The notes under the pieces are model-generated. The model made no database searches. It was not told the DNA's origin and worked only from the letters and a program-made list of their open reading frames with translations. The translations under genes and the position numbers were made by a program. From Prolixibacteraceae bacterium (GTDB taxonomy: Bacteria; Bacteroidota; Bacteroidia; Bacteroidales; Prolixibacteraceae): a stretch of DNA of 10,496 bases. This document shows positions 1-6,163 of this stretch, piece after piece. Where the stretch lies: positions 1 to 10,496 of the forward strand of contig SKHV01000141.1 in assembly GCA_007116765.1 (NCBI GenBank), read 5' to 3'. Position 1 is the first letter of the stretch. The number at the start of each line of letters is the position of its first letter.

Positions 1-2471
1 AGCGTACTCGACGATTGGCCTAAATGTACATAGCCCAGCCCAACGTTTTGTAGTGGTAGTAAGCGTTTTATAATCTTTTTCTCAATGTTTTCGCTTCCTT
101 TCTCAAATAGAGCAATTGCTTCGTCAATGGTCATTTCTAGCAGGTCGAAAATGCTATTGTTTTTGTATTTGACTTCAAGAATGTCTTCTTTGAAACGTTT
201 ACCGCCACAACTTTCGCAGGTCAAATGGATGTCGGCCATAAACTGCATTTCCACTTTTATTTGTCCTTCGCCCTGACACTCGTCGCAACGGCCGCCATCT
301 ACATTAAAAGAAAAATGTGATGGCTTAAAACCGGCTATTTTTGCGCTCTGTTGCGATGCATAAAGGCTCCTTATTTCGTCGTATGCCTTTAAATAGGTAA
401 CCGGGTTCGAGCGTGACGATTTGCCAATCGGGTTTTGATCCACGAATTCAACAGCGTGAATAAGATGTATATCGCCTTCAATTTTATCGTGCATTCCGGT
501 GCGTTCTCCATAGCCGCCAAAACGCTTGGCCAATGCCGGGTAAAGCACTTGTTTTACCAGCGACGATTTCCCTGAGCCACTAACACCGGTAATCACAGTC
601 ATTACATTGAGTGGAATTTTAACATCAATGTTTTTCAGGTTATTTTCACGTGCCCCTCGCACTTGTATGTAATTATTCCATTTTCTGCGCTGTGTTGGAA
701 TGTCGATGCTTTGTTTGCCAGAAAGATAAGCTGCGGTTAAGCTTTTGGTGTCTTTCTGAAGTTGTTTTTGAGTGCCAACAAACATGATCTCGCCCCCGAG
801 TGTGCCGGCAAACGGGCCAATATCAATTACCATGTCGGCAGCTTTTATAATGTCTTCGTCGTGTTCAACCACAATTACCGTGTTGCCCAATTCGCGCAGT
901 TTTTCCAATACCGAAATGAGGCGGTGAGTATCGCGTTGATGTAGGCCAATGCTGGGTTCATCGAGTATATAAAGCGAACCAACCAACCCGCTTCCAAGCG
1001 ATGTAGCCAGGTTTATACGTTGCGATTCTCCCCCCGATAATGTGGAGGAAAGACGGTTAATAGTTAGATAGCCCAGACCAACATTGCATAAAAAATCGAG
1101 CCGGTTGTTAATTTCTTTCAAAAGGCGTTGCGAAAGTTTTTGTTCGCTTTCTGAAAACTTCATCTTGCCGAATAACTGTTTAAGTTCTGCAATGGGCATA
1201 AGCACAAGTTGCTGCAACGATGTATGGTTAATTTTTACATATCCGGCCTCTTTTTTCAATCGTGAGCCTTTGCAGTCGGGGCAGGTAGTTTTGCCCCTGT
1301 AGCGCGCCATCATGACTCGGTATTGTATTTTGTAGCTGTTCTCTTCGAGGTGCTTGAAAAAAGAATCCAATCCGTTGAAGTGGCGATTTCCTTTCCAAAG
1401 TAATTCACGGTATTTTTCGGCAAGTTCGTAGTAGGGTTTATGCACCGGAAAATTGAAGTGATGTGCATTGTTTATCAACTGGTGTTTCCATTCCGACATT
1501 TTTTCACCTTTCCAGCAAGCAACCGCATCGTCGTAAACCGAAAGGTTTTTATTGGGAATTACCAGATCTTCGTCAACGCCTATTACTTTGCCGTAGCCTT
1601 CGCATTTTGGGCATGCTCCAACGGGATTGTTGAAGCTGAACATATTGACCGATGGCTCTTCAAATTGAATGCCGTCGAGTTCAAATTTGTGCGAAAAATG
1701 CTCTTCGCTTACCGTGTCGTCGGGGTTAAATACTTTTACAACACAAATGCCATGACCTTCGTTGAACGCAGTTTGCACCGAGTCTGAAATTCTGCTGACA
1801 CTGTCGTCGGAATTATTAATCATTATGCGGTCAATCACAATATTGAGTTTGCCGCTGTTTTTTTTCAGGTTGATTAAGCTGTCGGATGAGTCGATTTTGA
1901 TTATTTCATTGTTGAGTTCGAGGCGGGTAAACCCCTGTTGGAACAATAAGCCAATTTCCTCTTCATCTTTACGGTTATGATGTGTGTGGAACGGTGTAAG
2001 CAACAATGCCCTTGTTCCTTCGGGGTACGACATGATGTAGTTTACCACGTCGCTTACGTCGTGCTTTTTTACTTCGTTTCCCGAAACCGGCGAAATTGTT
2101 TTTCCCACACGCGCATACAGTAATTTCAGGTAGTCGTATATTTCAGTCGAAGTTCCTACTGTTGAGCGGGGATTGCGGGTATTCACCTTTTGCTCAATTG
2201 CAATGGCCGGTGGAATACCTTTTATGAAATCGACTTCGGGTTTGTTAATTCTGCCTAAAAATTGGCGGGCATACGACGATAAACTTTCTACATAGCGTCT
2301 CTGGCCTTCGGCATAAAGAGTGTCAAAAGCAAGGGTTGATTTGCCCGAACCCGAAACACCGGTTATCACAATCAGTTTGTTTCGGGGTATTTCTAAATCT
2401 ATGTTTTTCAGGTTGTGAAGCCTTGCTCCTTTTATGTATATATTTGTTGAAAATGGTATTTGAGCTGACAT
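1..2471 (-). CDS. uvrA: Excinuclease ABC subunit A (UvrA), C-terminus cut by window edge
   Basis: UvrA is the DNA-damage-sensing ATPase of nucleotide excision repair; a cytoplasmic dimer that loads UvrB at lesions. The minus strand is open from the ATG at 2471 to base 1, about 823 codons; the family is usually about 940, so roughly 115-120 residues are missing. Visible in order: NBD I Walker A GVSGSGKST (residues 38-46) followed by the UvrA-typical FDTLYAEGQRRYVESLSSY; the FSFNNPVGACPKC zinc-module remnant (CPKC near 1602-1613); CPDCKGSRL; the signature LSGGESQRINLA (about 1011-1043); Walker B/D-loop LYILDEPSIGLH; NBD II Walker A GVSGSGKSS (about 563-591); and the C-terminal zinc module, CDEC then CESC. 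The window ends at VGLGYVHLGQSSST, just before the second LSGGE. The first CxxC pair of zinc module 1, present in E. coli UvrA, is absent. It is divergent from the sigma factor gene. Identification is secure. Confidence 0.97.
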   Translation of the reverse strand, partial: MSAQIPFSTNIYIKGARLHNLKNIDLEIPRNKLIVITGVSGSGKSTLAFDTLYAEGQRRYVESLSSYARQFLGRINKPEVDFIKGIPPAIAIEQKVNTRNPRSTVGTSTEIYDYLKLLYARVGKTISPVSGNEVKKHDVSDVVNYIMSYPEGTRALLLTPFHTHHNRKDEEEIGLLFQQGFTRLELNNEIIKIDSSDSLINLKKNSGKLNIVIDRIMINNSDDSVSRISDSVQTAFNEGHGICVVKVFNPDDTVSEEHFSHKFELDGIQFEEPSVNMFSFNNPVGACPKCEGYGKVIGVDEDLVIPNKNLSVYDDAVACWKGEKMSEWKHQLINNAHHFNFPVHKPYYELAEKYRELLWKGNRHFNGLDSFFKHLEENSYKIQYRVMMARYRGKTTCPDCKGSRLKKEAGYVKINHTSLQQLVLMPIAELKQLFGKMKFSESEQKLSQRLLKEINNRLDFLCNVGLGYLTINRLSSTLSGGESQRINLATSLGSGLVGSLYILDEPSIGLHQRDTHRLISVLEKLRELGNTVIVVEHDEDIIKAADMVIDIGPFAGTLGGEIMFVGTQKQLQKDTKSLTAAYLSGKQSIDIPTQRRKWNNYIQVRGARENNLKNIDVKIPLNVMTVITGVSGSGKSSLVKQVLYPALAKRFGGYGERTGMHDKIEGDIHLIHAVEFVDQNPIGKSSRSNPVTYLKAYDEIRSLYASQQSAKIAGFKPSHFSFNVDGGRCDECQGEGQIKVEMQFMADIHLTCESCGGKRFKEDILEVKYKNNSIFDLLEMTIDEAIALFEKGSENIEKKIIKRLLPLQNVGLGYVHLGQSSST

Positions 2472-2485
2472 TTATCAAATAATTA

Positions 2486-2516
2486 TTTGTACGTTTAATA
2501 AAATTACTTATTTTTG
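2486..2516 (+). promoter_or_regulatory. Predicted promoter of the sigma factor gene (-33/-7)
   Basis: TTTG at 2486-2489, a 19-base spacer, then TATTTTTG at 2509-2516. This matches the Bacteroidota vegetative promoter pattern TTTG-N19-21-TAnnTTTG in both boxes and spacing. Transcription would start near 2520 and leave an 88-base untranslated leader before the ATG at 2608. The promoter lies within what would be the uvrA leader. Confidence 0.55.
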
Positions 2517-2518
2517 AG

Positions 2519-2526
2519 CAAAGTTA
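2519..2526 (-). promoter_or_regulatory. Predicted uvrA promoter, -7 element
   Basis: Read on the minus strand this is TAACTTTG, an exact match to the Bacteroidota -7 consensus TAnnTTTG. It would start transcription near 2515 and give a leader of about 44 bases before the uvrA ATG. No good -33 TTTG lies 19-21 bases upstream; only a GTTT-like sequence at about 2546-2549 is in place. It overlaps the initiation region of the oppositely directed sigma-gene promoter. Confidence 0.5.
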
Positions 2527-2607
2527 ACAAATTGTTTCACCATTTAAACGATAGGAGATTACTTATAGAAACAACTCTACCTTAAATTAATATATAAATA
2601 GAAGGTA

Positions 2608-3201
2608 ATGATCGACAGGAAAAAACTGGACGATAATGAGTTGATTCAATCCTACTTGAATGGTGATTTTCCATCACTCGAAATCCTCATTAATCGGTAC
2701 AAAGACAAAGTTTTCACCTATATTTTAATTACGGTGAAGAATCATCATTTGGCTGAAGATATTTTTCAGGACACATTTATCAAAGTCGTAAGGTCGCTCA
2801 ATCGTGGAAAATATACCGACAGCGGAAAGTTTGTTTCGTGGGTTACACGTATTGCTCACAATCTTATTATTGACCATTACAGGCGTGAGAAAAATTTGAA
2901 TACTTATTCAAATGACGGCACTGAAGTGGACTTGTTCAATTCGTCGAAGTTTTCAGATGAAACTATTGAAGACATGATAATTCACGAGCAAATTTTGAAC
3001 GATGTGCGCTATTTAATTGACGAGTTACCCGACGATCAGCGCGAAGTGGTTATGATGCGACATTATGTAGGTTTAAGCTTTAAAGAAATTGCCGAGCAAT
3101 CTGGTGTGAGTATCAATACAGCACTGGGACGTATGCGTTATGCCTTGATTAATTTGAGAAAGATTATTGAGTCAAAGGGATTGGTGCTTACCAAGATTTA
3201 A
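2608..3201 (+). CDS. RNA polymerase sigma-70 family factor, ECF type
   Basis: A 197-residue sigma factor that would direct core RNA polymerase to a set of promoters. Region 2 spans about residues 25-93 (LINRYKDKVFTYIL, the AEDIFQDTFIKV core-binding helix, then the FVSWVTRIAHNLIIDHYRR DNA-binding part). An acidic linker (about 94-130) follows. Region 4 spans about 135-187, with LPDDQREVVMMRHYVGLSFKEIA and the recognition helix SINTALGRMRYALINLRK. Regions 1 and 3 are absent, and the length is normal for ECF factors. GAAGG two bases before the ATG is one of the few Shine-Dalgarno-like sequences in the window and supports this start. No anti-sigma gene with a membrane segment is adjacent; the next gene, 74 bases on, encodes a 67-residue soluble protein. 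Target genes cannot be told from the sequence. Confidence 0.95.
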   Translation: MIDRKKLDDNELIQSYLNGDFPSLEILINRYKDKVFTYILITVKNHHLAEDIFQDTFIKVVRSLNRGKYTDSGKFVSWVTRIAHNLIIDHYRREKNLNTYSNDGTEVDLFNSSKFSDETIEDMIIHEQILNDVRYLIDELPDDQREVVMMRHYVGLSFKEIAEQSGVSINTALGRMRYALINLRKIIESKGLVLTKI

Positions 3202-3275
3202 AAAAGATACATTTTTGTATAATAAAAAATCATAGCTGTCGTTTTATAGATTATAAGAATCAAAAAAAAACGATT

Positions 3276-3479
3276 ATGCCTATGATTAAAATTTATACTC
3301 TTGAAATTTTATTAGGTAAGCAATTGAAGCAAAGTAATTTATTTTCAAACAATTGTTTACCCGTTAGAAATGTAACAAAAGCACCCGACAGATGTGTGGA
3401 GCATGTATTAAGCTTTGCTCGCTCGTATAAGGTTGCAAAAAGCAAATCGGCAGGCAATGTCGAGATGGTAATGAATTAA
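3276..3479 (+). CDS. Small conserved-looking protein of unknown function, downstream of sigma factor
   Basis: A 67-residue protein with no recognised domain, signal peptide or membrane segment. The N-terminus (MIKIYTLEILLG) reads as a short amphipathic helix. A polar middle (about 20-36) is followed by a second helix-like stretch, APDRCVEHVLSFARSYKVAKSK, and a tail ending in EMVMN. From memory, small proteins of this layout, with a central (I/V)L.F(A/S)RS.. motif, are often found behind sigma factor genes in Bacteroidota; this was not searched. The ATG at 3282 (second Met) is an equally good start and would remove two residues. It is probably co-transcribed with the sigma gene, as no promoter or terminator is clear in the 74-base gap, and a terminator follows eight bases after its stop. 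A role with the sigma factor is inference only. Confidence 0.7.
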   Translation: MPMIKIYTLEILLGKQLKQSNLFSNNCLPVRNVTKAPDRCVEHVLSFARSYKVAKSKSAGNVEMVMN

Positions 3480-3486
3480 AAAATCG

Positions 3487-3516
3487 AACGACTGTCATTT
3501 CCGGCAGTCGTTTTTT
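3487..3516 (+). terminator. Intrinsic terminator after the sigma factor/small protein unit
   Basis: AACGACTG (3487-3494) pairs perfectly with CAGTCGTT (3505-3512), an 8-bp stem with a 10-base loop, running into six T residues (3511-3516). It is the strongest terminator in the window. It begins eight bases after the small gene's stop codon, and its T-tract ends only 12 bases before the ATG of the CAP-domain gene. Confidence 0.85.
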
Positions 3517-3528
3517 ATTAGTAGCTAT

Positions 3529-4218
3529 ATGCCGAAAAATGTAAATCAATTTTTTGTGCGCACATTACTTTGTGCTGCATTTTTTTTATTCGTTTTTGAA
3601 TCAGGCGCAAGCGAGGTGTGGAAAAATGAATATTATTCGGTGTATAGTCATGCAAATTACACTCAGTTCAAGGGCATGAATCAGAAAATCGATATCGACA
3701 ATATTGATGTTGGACTGATAAATGCGGCTATTTTTTTCGAAACCAATAAACAGCGTCACAAGCACCGTGTTCCGGTATTAAAGTATAATGCCCAACTTGA
3801 GATTGTAGCACAGGCACATTCAGCCGATATGGTGAAATACAATTTTTTCAGTCATACAAGTGTAGTAAAGGACAAGCAATATTTAAGTGACCGATTAAAG
3901 CGTGAGGAGTTTAAGTTTTCAGTGTCGGGTGAGAATTTGAGTATGCGCTTTTTGCTTCAGTTGCGCGAAGAGCCATATTATCCACCTTCGTCGGGAGGTA
4001 GTTTTAGACGTCTCGATGGTTCAGAGATAGAAATGCACACCTACGCAAGCTTTGCAGCCGAAGTAGTTAACGGGTGGATGAATTCGCCTCCGCATAGAAA
4101 AAATATTCTGGATACCGATTATGAGTTGCTTGGGTGTGGTTCGGAATTGTTTTTCGAGGGCAGGGGTGTTGATGCAGTACCCGGAATGAAGTGTACACAA
4201 TGTTTTGCCACAAAGTAA
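3529..4218 (+). CDS. Secreted CAP/SCP-domain protein (PR-1/YkwD-like)
   Basis: A 229-residue protein with a signal peptide: basic start, hydrophobic stretch about 8-23, likely cut after SGA (residue 27). No lipobox is seen, so it is probably periplasmic or secreted. The CAP fold follows from about residue 60. It includes AQAHSADMVKYNFFSHTS (His97, Asp100), GENLS (Glu135), AAEVVNGWMNSPPHRKNIL (Glu178, His189) and a C-terminal GCGSE...KCTQC stretch (Cys203, Cys222, Cys225). The two His and two Glu residues of the CAP cavity are all present. Bacterial members resemble YkwD; their biochemical role is mostly unknown. Between GENLS and AAEVV is an insert of about 35 residues, rich in aromatic, Pro and Gly residues, longer than in minimal YkwD proteins. 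It follows the terminator closely and has no evident promoter of its own in between. It converges with the minus-strand small ORF. Confidence 0.9.
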   Translation: MPKNVNQFFVRTLLCAAFFLFVFESGASEVWKNEYYSVYSHANYTQFKGMNQKIDIDNIDVGLINAAIFFETNKQRHKHRVPVLKYNAQLEIVAQAHSADMVKYNFFSHTSVVKDKQYLSDRLKREEFKFSVSGENLSMRFLLQLREEPYYPPSSGGSFRRLDGSEIEMHTYASFAAEVVNGWMNSPPHRKNILDTDYELLGCGSELFFEGRGVDAVPGMKCTQCFATK

Positions 4219-4228
4219 GTTCAATATT

Positions 4229-4348
4229 TTACAAGCCTACAATTAAGTACAAGGCAAGTATTAACCCGAATATAATACTGAAAATACTAATTTCGAAGGC
4301 ACGTACAACGATAATGGTTGTAATATTCTGAGAGTAATTTTCTTTCAC
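4229..4348 (-). CDS. Candidate small single-pass membrane protein (39 aa, GTG start)
   Basis: This short minus-strand frame is open from GTG at 4348 to TAA at 4229-4231. It translates to a polar N-terminus (MKENYSQNITT if GTG is read as Met), a short IIVVRAFE stretch, and a hydrophobic C-terminal segment of about 19 residues (ISIFSIIFGLILALYLIVG). The latter has the composition of one membrane helix. A TTG at 4354 in the same frame could serve instead, giving 41 residues; an in-frame stop lies upstream. Codons resemble those of neighbouring genes. An exact TAnnTTTG element lies about 35 bases upstream, consistent with independent transcription between prfC and the CAP gene. No family recognised. 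No ATG and no Shine-Dalgarno, so it remains a candidate. Confidence 0.4.
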   Translation of the reverse strand: MKENYSQNITTIIVVRAFEISIFSIIFGLILALYLIVGL

Positions 4349-4381
4349 GATCAATAATCTTTTCTAACTTAAATAATAGCA

Positions 4382-4389
4382 CAAAGCTA
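4382..4389 (-). promoter_or_regulatory. Possible -7 element ahead of the small membrane ORF
   Basis: On the minus strand this reads TAGCTTTG, an exact TAnnTTTG match. Transcription would begin near 4378, about 30 bases before the GTG of the small membrane ORF. No TTTG is found 19-21 bases upstream, so only half the promoter is supported. Confidence 0.3.
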
Positions 4390-4448
4390 AGCACTAGTTT
4401 TGTGATTCAGGTAGATTTTTTTTTCGATCAGAGGGGAAAAATAAACAA

Positions 4449-6026
4449 TTATAATTCTGAGGTGAATTTGAAGCGTATTTCTTTGAAATCTTGCTGAGCC
4501 ATATCCAAAATGAAAGAGGAATCGGCCATGAACACATCTCGATTTCTTTTGTCTTTAGCCATGCGTTGTACTTTTCGCTTTTTGAATTCCTCCATAATTG
4601 CAGTGTTATCGCTTTCAATCCAGCAAGCTTTGTACATTTGGATAGGTTCAAATCTGCATTTTGCGCCATATTCGTGCTCCAAGCGGTATTGTATAACTTC
4701 AAACTGTAGTTGTCCCACACAGCCAATTATTTTTCGGTTGTTTAACTGGCTTGTAAAAAGCTGGGCAACCCCTTCGTCCATTAGTTGATCAATGCCTTTT
4801 TCAAGCTGTTTCGATTTCATCGGATCGGCATTCTCGATGTACCGGAATAGCTCAGGAGAGAAGCTCGGAAGCCCTTTAAAATGTAGGTCTTCACCCTGGG
4901 TTAGCGTGTCTCCGATTATGAAGTTCCCTGTATCGGGAATACCAATAATATCGCCCGGAAAAGATTCTTCAATGATTTCTTTTTTAGAAGCCATAAAAGC
5001 AGTAGGAGCCGACACCCTGAATGTTTTATTCAGTCGCATGTGCTTGTACACTTTGTTGCGCTCAAACCTGCCCGAACATACTTTCACAAAGGCTATGCGG
5101 CTACGGTGATTGGGGTCAATGTTAGCATGTATTTTAAATACGAAGCCTGAAAATGATTCTTCGTATGGGTCAACTATTCGTTCCTGTGCTATAATAGGTT
5201 GAGGCCATGGGGCAATTTTTACGAATGCATCGAGCAACTCCTGTACTCCGAAATTATAAAGTGCACTTCCAAAAAATACTGGAGCCATATTGCCTTTAAG
5301 GTATTCTTCTGTATCAAATTCGGGATAAACGCCCTCAATTAGTTCCACATCTTCGCGCAGTCTGTCTGAATCTATAGTTCCAAGCCATTTTTCCAATTCG
5401 GGGTCGCTCAGGTCGTTGAATTTAATGCCCGGATCGATTTCTTGAATATTGGGGCTAAACAACTGAAGAGTTGAATTGAATAGGTTATACACCCCTTTGA
5501 AGCCGGGGCCACTGTTTATAGGCCAGCTTAACGGGCGTGTAATTATTTTAAGCTGTTCTTCCACATCTTCGAGCAGGGTAAAGGTGTCGTCGGCCGGGCG
5601 ATCCATTTTATTTATGAAAATAATTACCGGAGTTTTTCGCATGCGGCAAACGTTCATTAATTTCTCGGTTTGAGGTTCAACCCCTTTTGCTGCATCGATA
5701 ACAATAATCACGCTATCAACTGCAGTTAGGGTTCTGAATGTATCTTCCTGAAAGTCCTGGTGCCCCGGGGTATCTAAAATATTGACTTTATACCTGCTGT
5801 ACTCGAAGCCCATTACCGATGTGGCAACAGAAATACCTCTCTGGCGTTCTATTTCCATAAAGTCGGATGTAGCCGTTTTTTTTATTTTGTTGCTTTTTAC
5901 GGCACCAGCCACGTGTATGGCACCACCAAACAAAAGCAGCTTCTCGGTCAATGTAGTTTTTCCTGCATCGGGGTGGCTTACTATTGCAAAGGTTCTTCTT
6001 CTTTCAATTTCACTATTCAAACTCAT
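4449..6026 (-). CDS. prfC: Peptide chain release factor 3 (RF3)
   Basis: RF3 is the translational GTPase that removes RF1/RF2 from the ribosome after peptide release. The 525-residue product is full length (E. coli RF3 is about 529). The G domain shows G1 SHPDAGKTT (17-25), the RQRGISVATSVM switch I/G2 region (about 61-72), G3 DTPGH (85-89) and G4 NKMD (139-142). These are followed by domain II (about 290-390, with FVFKIHANIDPNHRSRIAF and VKVCSGRF) and the RF3-type domain III (GCVGQLQFEVIQYRLEHEYG and the C-terminal block to FKFTSEL). VGQLQFEV with this length distinguishes RF3 from EF-G, LepA and TypA. The ATG at 6026 starts MSLNSEIERRRTFAIVSHPD, as expected for RF3, and lies about 22 bases after the predicted transcription start. 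It is divergent from the kinase gene. No obvious terminator follows. Confidence 0.97.
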   Translation of the reverse strand: MSLNSEIERRRTFAIVSHPDAGKTTLTEKLLLFGGAIHVAGAVKSNKIKKTATSDFMEIERQRGISVATSVMGFEYSRYKVNILDTPGHQDFQEDTFRTLTAVDSVIIVIDAAKGVEPQTEKLMNVCRMRKTPVIIFINKMDRPADDTFTLLEDVEEQLKIITRPLSWPINSGPGFKGVYNLFNSTLQLFSPNIQEIDPGIKFNDLSDPELEKWLGTIDSDRLREDVELIEGVYPEFDTEEYLKGNMAPVFFGSALYNFGVQELLDAFVKIAPWPQPIIAQERIVDPYEESFSGFVFKIHANIDPNHRSRIAFVKVCSGRFERNKVYKHMRLNKTFRVSAPTAFMASKKEIIEESFPGDIIGIPDTGNFIIGDTLTQGEDLHFKGLPSFSPELFRYIENADPMKSKQLEKGIDQLMDEGVAQLFTSQLNNRKIIGCVGQLQFEVIQYRLEHEYGAKCRFEPIQMYKACWIESDNTAIMEEFKKRKVQRMAKDKRNRDVFMADSSFILDMAQQDFKEIRFKFTSEL

Positions 6027-6051
6027 GCTAAAAATTTCAAATTTGAGTGCG

Positions 6052-6059
6052 CAAAAGTA
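6052..6059 (-). promoter_or_regulatory. Predicted prfC promoter, -7 element
   Basis: The minus strand reads TACTTTTG, an exact TAnnTTTG. Predicted transcription start is near 6048, leaving a leader of about 22 bases before the prfC ATG. No matching -33 TTTG is seen 19-21 bases upstream. Confidence 0.45.
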
Positions 6060-6100
6060 ACAGTTACAATTTAAAAATGAAGTACATGTTGCATTTAAAG

Positions 6101-6131
6101 TTGAGGTTTTGGTTTTTATTCATTAAATTTC
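6101..6131 (+). promoter_or_regulatory. Predicted promoter of the kinase-regulator operon
   Basis: TTG at 6101-6103, a 20-base spacer, then TAAATTTC at 6124-6131. This is a seven-of-eight match to TAnnTTTG (final G is C) with correct spacing. Transcription would start about 25 bases before the kinase ATG. It does not overlap the divergent prfC element. Confidence 0.4.
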
Positions 6132-6163
6132 ACATTCCTTTAGTGTAACACCATCTATTGTAT

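Noticed and set aside
1..1090. Similar sequences at about 25-50 and 1065-1090 that look like a DNA repeat
   Set aside because: They encode the equivalent VGLGY...LSGGE parts of the two nucleotide-binding domains of UvrA, an ancient internal duplication and not a separate repeat element.
1440..1787. 115-codon plus-strand frame opposite uvrA, and other long frames antisense to uvrA, prfC and the kinase gene
   Set aside because: They are antisense to strongly conserved coding sequence, have no recognisable domain and no promoter-like element; they are mirror frames of real genes.
3206..3221. ATACA-TTTT-TGTAT hairpin after the sigma gene as a terminator
   Set aside because: It is a 5-bp, nearly all-AT stem without a following T-tract; too weak to separate the sigma gene from the small gene.
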